NCBI GenBank assembly: GCA_016302015.1
Contig: JAEDOJ010000030.1
Coordinates: forward strand, 1 to 11,367
Length of the DNA stretch: 11,367 nt
Source of the DNA: Oscillospiraceae bacterium
GTDB lineage: Bacteria > Bacillota_A > Clostridia > Oscillospirales > Oscillospiraceae
Direction: 5' to 3'
Position numbers and translations under genes: made by a program. Positions 1 to 6,997 of this stretch are shown here, piece by piece; position 1 is the stretch's first letter, and each line of letters starts with the position of its first letter. Under the pieces are notes generated by a model. That model worked only from the letters and a program-made list of their open reading frames with translations. It was not told the origin of the DNA and did not search any database.

Positions 1-1
1 T

Positions 2-1027
2 CTGGACCGGCACTTCGCCTCCTGCAAAAACCGCATCATTGTCACCACCTTTGCCTCCAATATGCACCGGATTCAGGCGGTGCTGTCCATCGCCAGCCGT
101 CACGGCAGAAAGGTCGCCGTCACCGGCCGGAGCATGGAAAATATTTTGAAGGTCGCCACCGAGCTGGGATATCTGAATATTCCCGCCGGTACTCTGGTGG
201 ACATCAACCAGATCAAGTCCCTGCCGAAGGACAAGATCGTCATCGTCTCCACCGGCTCTCAGGGCGAAAATATGTCCGCCCTCTACCGCATGGCCTTTTC
301 CGGCCACCGGCAGGTGGAAATCCAGCCGGGGGACAAGGTGATCATCTCCGCCTCCGCTATCCCCGGCAACGAAAAGTCCGTGTCCAGAATCATCAACGAG
401 CTGTACCGCAAGGGTGCGGAGGTGATCTACGACCGGCTGGAAGGGCTTCACGTCTCCGGTCACGCCTGCTGCGAGGAGCTGAAAATCGTCCACGCCCTGA
501 TCAAGCCCCGGTTCTTCATCCCCGTTCACGGGGAACAGCGGCATCTGCAGAAGCACGCCGCTCTGGCAAAGCAGATGGGAATGTCTCCCAAGCACATCAT
601 TATTTCCGACATTGGCAAGGTCATCGAATGCACCGCCAAAACCTGCCGTCTGGGTGAGTCCGTCCCCGCCGGGAAAATTCTGGTGGACGGCACCGGCGTG
701 GGCGACGTGGGCAGCGTCGTCCTCCGTGACCGGAAGCATCTGGCCCAGGACGGCATGATCGTGGTCTGCGTGAACCTGTCCAGCGAGGACAGCTCCGTCC
801 TCTCCGGCCCGGATATTATCACCCGGGGCTTTGTCTACGCCAAGGACAACGAGGATCTCATGGAAGCCCTGCGGATGATCGCCACCCATTCTCTGGAGGT
901 CTGTCAGGCCAGAAATATCTCCGACTGGGCCACCATCAAATCCACCATCAAAAACGATCTGAGTCAGTTCCTCTTCCGGAACATCAAACGAAATCCCATG
1001 ATACTTCCTATCATTATGGAAATTTAA
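2..1027 (+). CDS. rnj: Ribonuclease J, C-terminal part (5' end outside window)
   Basis: The reading frame is open from base 2, so the gene enters from the left and the ATG at 62 is an internal methionine. About 341 C-terminal residues are visible; family members are about 550 residues long, so roughly 200 are missing, including the HxHxDH metal site. Seen: the FASN-HRIQ segment just after the edge, STGSQGE (248-268, beta-CASP motif), VSGHA (452-466) and PVHGEQRHL (521-547, carrying the late metal or phosphate-binding histidine), then the usual C-terminal domain. Known for the family: a metallo-beta-lactamase/beta-CASP enzyme with 5'-3' exonuclease and endonuclease activity in mRNA decay and rRNA maturation, acting in the cytoplasm. 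The gene ends four bases before a strong terminator. RNase J1 and J2 cannot be told apart here. Confidence 0.95.
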   Translation: MDRHFASCKNRIIVTTFASNMHRIQAVLSIASRHGRKVAVTGRSMENILKVATELGYLNIPAGTLVDINQIKSLPKDKIVIVSTGSQGENMSALYRMAFSGHRQVEIQPGDKVIISASAIPGNEKSVSRIINELYRKGAEVIYDRLEGLHVSGHACCEELKIVHALIKPRFFIPVHGEQRHLQKHAALAKQMGMSPKHIIISDIGKVIECTAKTCRLGESVPAGKILVDGTGVGDVGSVVLRDRKHLAQDGMIVVCVNLSSEDSSVLSGPDIITRGFVYAKDNEDLMEALRMIATHSLEVCQARNISDWATIKSTIKNDLSQFLFRNIKRNPMILPIIMEI

Positions 1028-1030
1028 AGA

Positions 1031-1063
1031 ACGGGAGGATGCCCAGGCATCCTCCCGTTTTTC
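1031..1063 (+). terminator. Intrinsic terminator of RNase J gene
   Basis: A perfect 12-bp stem (1031-1042 with 1047-1058) around a CCAG loop is followed by a run of T ending at 1062. It starts three bases after the RNase J stop codon. An identical copy lies at 1315. Confidence 0.93.
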
Positions 1064-1094
1064 AGCGTGTCGAAAAACCCTTTTCGACACGCTG
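1063..1094. repeat. Perfect 14-bp inverted repeat (hairpin)
   Basis: CAGCGTGTCGAAAA at 1063-1076 is the exact reverse complement of 1081-1094, with a four-base loop. It overlaps the end of the left direct repeat and lies directly left of the MITE-like element. It could be part of that element or an independent hairpin. Without a T-run after it, it does not look like a terminator. Confidence 0.85.
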
Positions 1095-1095
1095 G

Positions 1096-1314
1096 CAGAC
1101 TGCAAAAAAGTTCGGAAGTCGAGCAACTCCCGGTCGTAGGCGTACAAAGGTACGGTAGACCGGGAGTTGCGATGAAAGCCAAAATTCTTGCAAAGCAAGA
1201 GAGATACAGCTAAAAAAGTTCGGAAATCTTTCTGTGTTTTCGCAGAATCCAAAAAGGACAATTTGCTGAAAAATAATCTCAATTTTGGCGGTTCCGGACT
1301 TTTTTGACAGTCTG
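1096..1314. mobile_element. MITE-like 219-bp element with terminal inverted repeats
   Basis: The left end (1096-1117, CAGACTGCAAAAAAGTTCGG...) and the right end (1292-1314) are inverted repeats of 22-23 bp with one 1-base indel and one mismatch. A third copy of the AAAAAAGTTCGGAA core lies inside at 1212-1225 in the left-end orientation. The interior is built of hairpins: 13-bp arms 1123-1135/1158-1170 with a nested CGTAC/GTACG pair, TCTTGC/GCAAGA at 1186-1200, and a 7-bp stem with one G-U pair at 1230-1247. No convincing gene is present. Size, terminal repeats and lack of coding fit a miniature inverted-repeat element, but no transposase family can be assigned and no target duplication directly at its ends is evident. 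Confidence 0.6.
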
Positions 1315-1347
1315 ACGGGAGGATGCCCAGGCATCCTCCCGTTTTTC
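1315..1347 (+). terminator. Second copy of the RNase J-type terminator
   Basis: Identical to the terminator at 1031: the same 12-bp stem (1315-1326 with 1331-1342), CCAG loop and T-run. It would catch read-through from RNase J or any transcript started in the element, but it most likely exists because of the 40-bp duplication. Confidence 0.85.
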
Positions 1348-1380
1348 AGCGTGTGGGGAAATCTGTTTTTACAGCGTTGT

Positions 1381-1594
1381 AAAGGCTCTCTTGTGCAAAG
1401 GGGAGCCTTTAAAACGGGGAAGTCGGAAGATTTGTACCGACTCGTGGCTCCCTCTGATGAGGGAGCTGGCGGCGCAGCCGTCTGAGGGAGAGAAAAATCC
1501 AACAAATGTTAGAAATTTCTGTTAAAACAGAGCGTTTCAGGTCTCTCCCTCCGTCAAAACCTTCGGTTTTGCCACCTCCCTCGTCAGAGGGAGG
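1381..1594. repeat. Composite palindromic intergenic repeat, left copy
   Basis: A string of hairpins: AAAGGCTC/GAGCCTTT (1381-1388, 1403-1410), AGTCGG/CCGACT (1421-1426, 1437-1442), GCTCCCTC/GAGGGAGC (1447-1454, 1459-1466), then GAGGGAG again at 1484-1490. After about 50 A+T-richer bases come CAAAACC/GGTTTTG (1555-1561, 1565-1571) and CCTCCCTC/GAGGGAGG (1575-1582, 1587-1594). The part from 1484 to 1594 recurs in inverted orientation at the right edge of the window. Such units are, from general knowledge, dispersed in many copies between genes of Oscillospiraceae. Their function is unknown, and the composite suggests mobility or gene conversion. Confidence 0.8.
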
Positions 1595-1637
1595 CAGGGG
1601 TGCGGCGCAAAAATGCGAAAACAGGACGTAGCTTCCC

Positions 1638-1658
1638 AAAAACATCCCGGTGGGATGT
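1638..1658 (-). terminator. Intrinsic terminator of the ABC exporter operon
   Basis: Read on the minus strand, a 7-bp stem ACATCCC/GGGATGT (plus positions 1652-1658 and 1642-1648) with an ACC loop is followed by a run of T (plus-strand A at 1638-1642). It lies just downstream of the permease stop codon at 1662. Confidence 0.8.
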
Positions 1659-1661
1659 ATT

Positions 1662-3275
1662 TTACAGTCGTTCAAAGCGTTTGGGGCCGCGGTGATACAG
1701 CCACAGCAGGGTGAGCAGGCACCACAGCGCCGCCGCTCCCACGATGATCCCCAGAAATACACTCGCAGGCAGGAAATGATTCACCAGCACAAGGAAGATG
1801 AAGCCCCCCACGCCGATCATCGCATAGGCCATGACCGCCAGCATGGTCAGACCGGGCGCCGCGCTCTGCTTTACCGGGACGGTTTCGTTCGTCCACTCCA
1901 GCTTGGGCAGGAGCAGGTTCATCATCAGGCCAAAGGCTCCGGTAAGCAGGGTGTAAAGCTGGGGGATCAGGAGCAGGCACACCCAGCCCCAGAGATTGGT
2001 CTCCAGCGCAATTCCCGCCGCAACAGACAAAATCAGGGTGGGAGGACAGCACAGCAACAGATGGAGCTTCAGCTTTGCCCACAGAACCGCACCGGCAGGA
2101 ATAGGCGCCTCCTTTAAAATCCAAAGATTCTTTCCCTCCATGGAGACCGAGGGGGAGGTGATGATGGACATGGAGGAGAAGAAAGACAGGAGGACGGCTG
2201 TGATCACAGCCAGCTCCACCGGCGTCAGGTTCAGACCAAAAGCCCCCAGATTCCCCACCACTTCACGGATTGCCTCCAGCTTCACCAACACCAGAACGGC
2301 AGCCGCAAGCTCCAGAATCAGGCCAAGGCCGCAATTCATCATATAGACCGCAGAGGAGGTGAAGCGTTTCAGCTCCTTCCGCAGCAGAGCGGCGGAGAGA
2401 GAGGCCGCCTCCACCTTCACCGGCTTCATCTTCCTCCCCGTCTTTGCGGCGGAGGAGGAGATGTGCAGGAACCCCCGGGAGATCAGGAGCACCGCCACCG
2501 CAAACACCCCCAGACACAGGGCGACAACCCCCAGCAGCAGGGGGATATTTGCCTCCGCGATGCCTTTGCCGTACCAGGCAAAGAGGAAGCCCCAGCCGGC
2601 AATTCCCTCCGCCACCGCCTGATAGTTGACCAGAAGCTGCTGGATGTAGGTCTGGGCATTGAAATAGACATAGAAATAAATCCCAAGGAAGCCCAGAGAG
2701 AAAATCATGGTCACAAGGGTCTTATTTCTTGCCTTTGCGGTGAGGCGAGCCAGCAGCCAACCCACCAGCGCCGCCAGAGACGCTCCCAGAAGGGGCAGAG
2801 CAAGGCTCCCCACAAGGAAGAGGAGCAGCTCCATGCCCTTTACCCCCGCTGCGCCGAACCAGGCAGCGCCGGAGGTTCCGAACACCAGCAGGGAGAACAG
2901 ATACTCCGAGCCCAGCAGAATCGCCATCCGGCTGAGGAGGATGGTTCTGGGCTTGATGGGCATGGACAGAAGCAATTCATTGTCCTTTGCCTCAAACAGC
3001 TCACTTTTGGCGGTGAAGGCCGTGAAAAAGAAGGACAGAGCAAAGGCCAGCAGACCCGTCAGAGCAAAATAGAACCACCGAAGGTTCGGCACCGGGAGCA
3101 ACGACTGGGCGATGCTGTCAAACAGGAAGTAGAACATGGCGCCGAAGGCCACTGCGCAATACACGAACAACAGACCGATCAGAATGGCTCTGCCCTTCTG
3201 ATTGGTCTTTTTCTTTTGGCTTCCCTTGTTGGAAAACAGGCTTTGCAGCCGGATTTTAATCAGTTTCCACAGCAT
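1662..3275 (-). CDS. ABC exporter permease, about 12 membrane segments
   Basis: The 537-residue membrane protein of a two-gene ABC system. I placed the start at the ATG read from 3275 (protein begins MLWKLIKIRL) because GGAGG lies six bases before it. The longer open frame to 3362 would overlap the ATPase gene by about 100 bases and has no better site. About 12 hydrophobic segments are visible, roughly at residues 30-53, 66-88, 117-140, 148-175, 187-206, 246-267, 312-334, 352-372, 404-424, 430-455, 476-500 and 505-527. A basic N-terminus (KKKTNQKGR, 21-29) favours an internal N-terminal end. The segment SELFEAKDNELLLSMPIKPR (91-110) resembles the cytoplasmic loop of the large 'putative ABC exporter' permeases of Firmicutes. 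It overlaps the ATPase gene by 20 bases, so translation is probably coupled. The substrate is unknown; peptide, antibiotic or lipid export are all possible. Confidence 0.88.
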   Translation of the reverse strand: MLWKLIKIRLQSLFSNKGSQKKKTNQKGRAILIGLLFVYCAVAFGAMFYFLFDSIAQSLLPVPNLRWFYFALTGLLAFALSFFFTAFTAKSELFEAKDNELLLSMPIKPRTILLSRMAILLGSEYLFSLLVFGTSGAAWFGAAGVKGMELLLFLVGSLALPLLGASLAALVGWLLARLTAKARNKTLVTMIFSLGFLGIYFYVYFNAQTYIQQLLVNYQAVAEGIAGWGFLFAWYGKGIAEANIPLLLGVVALCLGVFAVAVLLISRGFLHISSSAAKTGRKMKPVKVEAASLSAALLRKELKRFTSSAVYMMNCGLGLILELAAAVLVLVKLEAIREVVGNLGAFGLNLTPVELAVITAVLLSFFSSMSIITSPSVSMEGKNLWILKEAPIPAGAVLWAKLKLHLLLCCPPTLILSVAAGIALETNLWGWVCLLLIPQLYTLLTGAFGLMMNLLLPKLEWTNETVPVKQSAAPGLTMLAVMAYAMIGVGGFIFLVLVNHFLPASVFLGIIVGAAALWCLLTLLWLYHRGPKRFERL

Positions 3276-3981
3276 TGCCGTCCTCCAGTTCCAAGAACAC
3301 CTCTTCCAGAGAGGTATCGCCCCGGACTTCCTCCATGGTTCCGGCCTTGACCAGCCTGCCATCCTTGATGATCGCTACCCGGTCGCAGAGCTTTTCCGCC
3401 ACCTCCAGCACATGGGTGGAATAGAAAATCGCCCCGCCCCGGCTGCAATGGTCATGCATCAGCTCCTTCATCTGCCGGGCCGCCTTGGGGTCCAGACCCA
3501 CAAAGGGCTCGTCCAGCATGACCAGCTTCGGGTCATGGGAAAAGGCTGCGATCAACGCCAGCTTCTGCTTCATGCCATGGCTGTAGGAGGATATGGAATC
3601 GTTCAGATTGGCCTCCAGCTCCAGCATTTGGGCATACCTCTGAATCCGCTCCCGACGCGCCTTCTTCTCCACCTGATACACATCGCAGACAAAGTTCAGA
3701 TAGGCCGTGCCGGTCATGAACTCGTACAAATCCGGGTTATCCGGCACATAGGCCACCAGCCGTTTGCACGCCAGCGGCTCCTTTTTGATGGACTTGCCGC
3801 AGATGAGGATCTCTCCCTCATCAAAGTCATGAACGCCGCAGCAGGCCTTTAACGTGGTGGTCTTCCCCGCGCCGTTATGGCCGATAAAGGCGCACAGCTC
3901 CCCCGGCCGGATCTGAAGATTCAGATGATCCACCGCCGCTTTCGCTCCGTAGCGTTTGGTTAAATTTCTGATTTGCAGCAT
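3256..3981 (-). CDS. ABC transporter ATP-binding protein (exporter ATPase)
   Basis: A 241-residue nucleotide-binding protein that powers the adjacent permease from the cytoplasmic face of the membrane. Motifs seen: Walker A GHNGAGKT (34-41), signature SHGMKQ (134-139), Walker B LVMLDEP (153-159) and the switch histidine in STHV (H190). At the Q-loop position the sequence reads YVPDNPDLYE (78-87), with D or N where most ABC proteins have glutamine. I know this variant from CcmA/BcrA-like exporter ATPases, so it is probably not a defect. The start ATG follows AAGGAGGGAGCTT, a strong ribosome binding site, and a near-consensus promoter lies about 30 bases upstream. It is the first gene of the operon. 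No regulator gene (such as GntR) lies beside it. Confidence 0.94.
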   Translation of the reverse strand: MLQIRNLTKRYGAKAAVDHLNLQIRPGELCAFIGHNGAGKTTTLKACCGVHDFDEGEILICGKSIKKEPLACKRLVAYVPDNPDLYEFMTGTAYLNFVCDVYQVEKKARRERIQRYAQMLELEANLNDSISSYSHGMKQKLALIAAFSHDPKLVMLDEPFVGLDPKAARQMKELMHDHCSRGGAIFYSTHVLEVAEKLCDRVAIIKDGRLVKAGTMEEVRGDTSLEEVFLELEDGNAVETD

Positions 3982-4010
3982 AAGCTCCCTCCTTATCGCT
4001 TTCTGTGCAG

Positions 4011-4039
4011 ATTATAGCACACGGAATTCTTTCTGTAAA
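4011..4039 (-). promoter_or_regulatory. Sigma-A type promoter of the ABC exporter operon
   Basis: Read on the minus strand: TTTACA (plus 4034-4039), a 17-base spacer, then TATAAT (plus 4011-4016) preceded by TG in the extended -10 arrangement (TGCTATAAT). It lies 30 bases before the ATPase start and is the best promoter seen in the window. Confidence 0.85.
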
Positions 4040-4056
4040 GCTTGTACATTTTACAG
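4033..4056. promoter_or_regulatory. Dyad over the -35 box, possible operator
   Basis: CTGTAAA (4033-4039) and TTTACAG (4050-4056) form a 7-bp inverted repeat with a 10-base spacer. The left arm contains the exporter -35 hexamer, so a dimeric repressor bound here would block the promoter. No matching regulator gene is in the window, and the dyad could be chance. Confidence 0.35.
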
Positions 4057-4127
4057 CAATTTTCTTTCTTCCGCCCTCTGGGTTGAGAGCATATTTGCTC
4101 GTAATCTTATTTTTTTGAGGTGATTGT
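4057..4127 (+). other. Leader before the phage operon; no clear promoter
   Basis: The exporter and phage operons diverge from this 146-base gap. On the plus strand I see only TTGAGA (4083-4088) with a poor T-rich -10 candidate 17-18 bases on, and a 5-bp hairpin GAGCA/TGCTC (4087-4100). The ribosome binding site GAGGTGAT (4117-4124) is strong. Either a phage or alternative sigma activator is needed, or the operon is weakly transcribed. Confidence 0.4.
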
Positions 4128-4562
4128 ATGAATCCAAACCTACCTTCGGAAAAGCGGCGCTTTGCCTCCGCCTATCTGCGGAGCTTCGATCCGGAGGCCG
4201 CCGCAGAGTCCATCGGCCGCTGTGACGGAATTCGCCTGCTGACCACGCCGGCGGTGCAGCGGGAGCTGGAGCTGCAGCGGGAACAGTGCAACATCTGCAG
4301 GGCTGATATCATCCGCCGTCTGGCGCAGTTGGCCTTCGGCCGCTCCAACGACTGCGTGAAGCTGGTGCTCCAAAACGCTCCGGATGTGGACGCCCTGGAG
4401 CTGAGCCTCCTTTCCGAGGTGAAGCGGAACGAGAAGGGCACCGTGGAGGTCAAGCTCATCGACCGAATCCGGGCGCTGGAGCAGTTGATGGCTCTGGGCG
4501 CCGAAAGCACCGACTGCGCCGACGCCTTCTTCGCCGCCGCTCAGGATGTGGAAGAGGATTGA
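4128..4562 (+). CDS. Phage terminase small subunit (TerS)
   Basis: A 144-residue protein, the usual size for small terminases of the Terminase_2/PBSX type. These recognise phage DNA and present it to the large subunit for packaging. The N-terminal part (residues 6-50, EKRRFASAYL...EAAAESIG...TTPAVQRELE) follows the family's helix-turn-helix layout: 'RRF...YL...AA..G' and then a 'VQ.EL' helix. The middle (DIIRRLAQLAFG) and the end (VEVKLIDRIRALEQLMAL) match the family's oligomerisation region. ATG follows GAGGTGAT by three bases (GAGG core by seven). It is the first gene of the operon, and its stop overlaps the TerL start (TTGA). The assignment rests on motif pattern plus the position before TerL. 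Confidence 0.85.
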   Translation: MNPNLPSEKRRFASAYLRSFDPEAAAESIGRCDGIRLLTTPAVQRELELQREQCNICRADIIRRLAQLAFGRSNDCVKLVLQNAPDVDALELSLLSEVKRNEKGTVEVKLIDRIRALEQLMALGAESTDCADAFFAAAQDVEED

Positions 4563-5800
4563 AATTCTCAAAACAGCAGCGCATCGTGCTGAACTGGTGG
4601 AGAAAATCCAGCCCCTACTTTCAAAAAGAGGCCATCATCTGCGACGGCGCCGTCCGTTCCGGCAAGACCCTGTGCATGGGTCTGAGCTTTTTCCTCTGGG
4701 CCTGTTCCCAGTTTCAGGGCGCCCGGTTCGGCATCTGCGGGAAGACCATCGCCTCCCTGCGGAGAAACGTCCTCACCGAGCTGCTGCCCAAGCTGAAGTC
4801 CATCGGCTTCTCCGTCACGGAAAAACGGACGGAAAATCTGGTGCGGGTGTCCTATCGGGGGCACACCAATGATTTTTACATCTTCGGCGGCCGGGATGAA
4901 AGCTCCTCCTCCCTGATTCAGGGCATTACCTTCGCCGGGATTCTGCTGGACGAGGTGGCCCTCATGCCCCGCAGCTTCGTGGAGCAGGCCTGCGCCCGCT
5001 GCTCCGTCACCGGCTCCCGCCTCTGGTTCAACTGCAACCCGGAAGGCCCTCACCACTGGTTCTACAACGACTGGATTCTGGGCGCTGACCAGCGAAACTG
5101 CCTCTACCTCCATTTCACCATGGAGGACAATCCCTCCCTGTCCCCCCAGATCCGCCGCCGGTATGCCAGACTGTACTCCGGCGTGTTCTACCGGCGCTTC
5201 ATTCTGGGGCAATGGGTGGCCGCCGAGGGCCGGGTCTACGACTTCTTTGACGCTGCCGCCGCACCCCCGGTTCCCAAGGGGAGCTTCTCCCAATGGTACA
5301 TCTCCTGCGACTACGGCACGGTGAATCCCGCCTCCTTCGGTCTATGGGGGTTACAGGAGGGAGTGTGGTATCGGATCAGGGAATTTTATTTCGATTCCCG
5401 GCGGGAGATGCGCCAGATGACCGACGGTGAATACGCCGACGCCCTGGAGGCGCTGGCAGGGGGCCGCCCCATTCAGGCAGTGATCGTAGACCCCTCCGCC
5501 GCCAGCTTTATCGCCCTGCTTCGTCAGCGGGGATGGAACGTGCGGAAGGCGGACAACGATGTGATCTCCGGCATCCGCCGCACCTCCGACCTGCTGAAAT
5601 CCGGCAGAATCGTCCTTTGCGACACCTGCGTGGACTGTCTGCGGGAGATCGAGCAGTATGTCTGGGATGTAAAGGCCGGCAAGGACGCCGTGAAAAAGGA
5701 GCACGACCACGCCATGGACGATATGCGCTATTTCGCCGCCACCGTCCTCTCCGGCAGAGTCAGCCCCGTGGCGGTCTGCGCCGTGGCCCGGAACCGGTAA
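4559..5800 (+). CDS. Phage terminase large subunit (TerL)
   Basis: A 413-residue packaging motor with ATPase and nuclease domains, PBSX-like. It pumps DNA into the prohead through the portal and cuts it. ATPase: GAVRSGKT (Walker A, 30-37), GILLDEVA (Walker B with the catalytic glutamate, 127-134) and the coupling motif FNCNPEGPHHW (157-167). Nuclease: acidic residues at D251 (SCDYGT), D311 (VDPSA) and D387/D388 (HAMDDMRY), matching the RNase H-like metal site. All key residues are present and the length is normal, so the protein looks functional. The start is TTG at 4559, overlapping the TerS stop by four bases; no ATG start fits, because residues before the Walker A region would be lost. Translation is presumably coupled to TerS. 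A 59-base gap follows before the portal gene. Confidence 0.95.
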   Translation: MKFSKQQRIVLNWWRKSSPYFQKEAIICDGAVRSGKTLCMGLSFFLWACSQFQGARFGICGKTIASLRRNVLTELLPKLKSIGFSVTEKRTENLVRVSYRGHTNDFYIFGGRDESSSSLIQGITFAGILLDEVALMPRSFVEQACARCSVTGSRLWFNCNPEGPHHWFYNDWILGADQRNCLYLHFTMEDNPSLSPQIRRRYARLYSGVFYRRFILGQWVAAEGRVYDFFDAAAAPPVPKGSFSQWYISCDYGTVNPASFGLWGLQEGVWYRIREFYFDSRREMRQMTDGEYADALEALAGGRPIQAVIVDPSAASFIALLRQRGWNVRKADNDVISGIRRTSDLLKSGRIVLCDTCVDCLREIEQYVWDVKAGKDAVKKEHDHAMDDMRYFAATVLSGRVSPVAVCAVARNR

Positions 5801-5859
5801 TATTCTTCGGATAACACACCCCGGTGTTTATCAATTTTCTGAAAGGAGGTTGAAAAACC

Positions 5860-6993
5860 TTGCGAGCCAAAAAATCTTCGTCTGTCCCCGCCGCCGCCGC
5901 GGCAACCCAGCTCAGATCCGCCAGCCATCCCTTCCGGGCGATCAGCTCCTATGTGCCTCTGGGAAAATCCGAGTACGGTCTGTACCAGTCCATGCGGGAG
6001 GCGGTGCCCATTCTGGACGCCGCCATTGACAAGCTCATCCGTCTCACCGGCGGCTTCACCGTGGACTGCCCGGAGGGGCAGGCCGCACTGACGGAATTCC
6101 TCCGCACCGTCCCCTGCGGACGGGGTCAGCGGGGCATCAACAGCTTTTTGACGGCCTATCTGGACAGCCTGCTCCTCTACGGCAGAGCCGTGGGAGAAAT
6201 GGTGGTAGCCGGGAATCAGCTTGCCGCCGTGTGCTGGGGAGACGTGTCCGCCATCGAAATTCAGGAGGGCGACAGTCCTCTGGACGTGGTGCTCTGCGGC
6301 CCGGACGAAAACGGAACCCTGCGACCCCTCCCCTATCCCCATCTGCTGCTGTTTACCACCCTGAATCCGGAGCCTGCCAATCCCTACGGCGTTTCTCTCC
6401 TGCGGAGTATGCCCTTCTTAACGGATGTGCTGCTGAAAATCTACCAGACTCTGGGAGTGAACTGGGAACGGGCGGGCAATGTCCGCTACGCCGTGGTCTG
6501 CAAGCCCTCCGGCGACGGCATGGAGCGGATGGCTGCCGCCGGTCACGCCGAGGCCATTGCAAAGGAATGGTCCGCCGCCATGCAGGACGCCAAAAACGGC
6601 ATCGTCCGGGATTTCGTGGCGGTGGGCGACGTGTCCGTGAAGGTCATCGGTGCCGACGGTCAGATTCTGGATTCGGAAGTCCCCGTGCGGCAGATTCTGG
6701 AGCAGTTGGTTGCCAAAACCGGCCTGCCCCCCTTCCTGCTGGGCCTGAGCTGGTCCTCTACGGAGCGGATGAGCCAGCAGCAGGCCGACCTGCTGACCAG
6801 CGAGCTGTGGGCCATCCGCAGAGCCGTGGAGCCTGCGCTGGAGCAGATTTGCGAGCTGTGGCTGCGGCTCAACGGCTACAGCGGCAGCCCCAGAATTCTC
6901 TGGGACGACATCTGTCTGCAGGATCTGGTGGAGGAAGCCCAGGCCGCCAAGATCCGTGCGGAGACGGATCAACTGATTTCTAAGAAGGAGTGA
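5860..6993 (+). CDS. Phage portal protein
   Basis: A 377-residue protein placed where portals occur, directly after TerL. The portal forms a dodecameric ring at one capsid vertex through which DNA enters. Patterns typical of portals: EAVPILDAAIDKLIRL (48-62), YLDSLLLYGRAVGEMV (100-115), NPYGVSLLRSMPFL (174-187), NWERAGNVRYAVV (201-213) and a clip or stem-like stretch VAKTGLPPFLLGLSW (284-298) followed by a long helix rich in Q, L and E. At 377 residues it is short compared with many 450-500 residue portals. The start is TTG, ten bases after GGAGG in AAAGGAGGT (5842-5850); no in-frame ATG lies near. The N-terminus (AAAAA, 11-15) is low complexity. The exact portal subfamily is uncertain; it somewhat resembles DUF935-type portals. 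Confidence 0.85.
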   Translation: MRAKKSSSVPAAAAATQLRSASHPFRAISSYVPLGKSEYGLYQSMREAVPILDAAIDKLIRLTGGFTVDCPEGQAALTEFLRTVPCGRGQRGINSFLTAYLDSLLLYGRAVGEMVVAGNQLAAVCWGDVSAIEIQEGDSPLDVVLCGPDENGTLRPLPYPHLLLFTTLNPEPANPYGVSLLRSMPFLTDVLLKIYQTLGVNWERAGNVRYAVVCKPSGDGMERMAAAGHAEAIAKEWSAAMQDAKNGIVRDFVAVGDVSVKVIGADGQILDSEVPVRQILEQLVAKTGLPPFLLGLSWSSTERMSQQQADLLTSELWAIRRAVEPALEQICELWLRLNGYSGSPRILWDDICLQDLVEEAQAAKIRAETDQLISKKE

Positions 6994-6997
6994 TCCC

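Larger units (their letters stand above)
1031..1354. repeat. 40-bp exact direct repeat flanking a 244-bp segment
   Basis: Bases 1031-1070 and 1315-1354 are identical over 40 positions, and the sequences diverge on both sides. The repeated unit is the whole RNase J terminator plus TTCAGCGTGT. The right copy begins exactly where the inverted-repeat element (1096-1314) ends. I infer that the terminator was duplicated when the element arrived or by a later slippage or recombination event. A 40-bp target-site duplication would be unusually long for a transposon, so the mechanism is open. Confidence 0.9.

Noticed and set aside
62..64. ATG at 62 as start of the RNase J gene
   Set aside because: The frame is open to base 2 and already encodes RNase J-like residues (TTFASN) before this codon, so the gene begins left of the window.
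1062..1505. Minus-strand 147-residue open frame in the repeat region
   Set aside because: It runs straight through hairpins, inverted repeats and duplicated terminator sequence, with no ribosome site and no recognisable domain.
1381..1594. CRISPR array
   Set aside because: The repeats are palindromes of different sequence and spacing, not identical direct repeats with regular spacers, and no cas gene is present.
2463..3350. Long plus-strand open frame antisense to the permease
   Set aside because: Its product is a low-complexity Q, H, R and G-rich sequence, and the minus-strand frame gives a clear 12-segment membrane protein.
3276..3362. N-terminal extension of the permease (to 3362)
   Set aside because: It would lie inside the ATPase gene with no ribosome site, while ATG at 3275 has GGAGG at ideal spacing.
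4568..5293. Minus-strand open frame opposite the large terminase
   Set aside because: A shadow frame of a G+C-rich gene; the plus strand holds all TerL motifs. The same applies to 5728-6342, 6418-7068, 6980-7945, 7596-8240, 8265-8975 and 9921-10511.
5812..5830. Hairpin between TerL and portal as a terminator
   Set aside because: Only a 4-5 bp ACAC/GTGT stem with an interrupted T-stretch; too weak, and the portal gene follows in the same direction.
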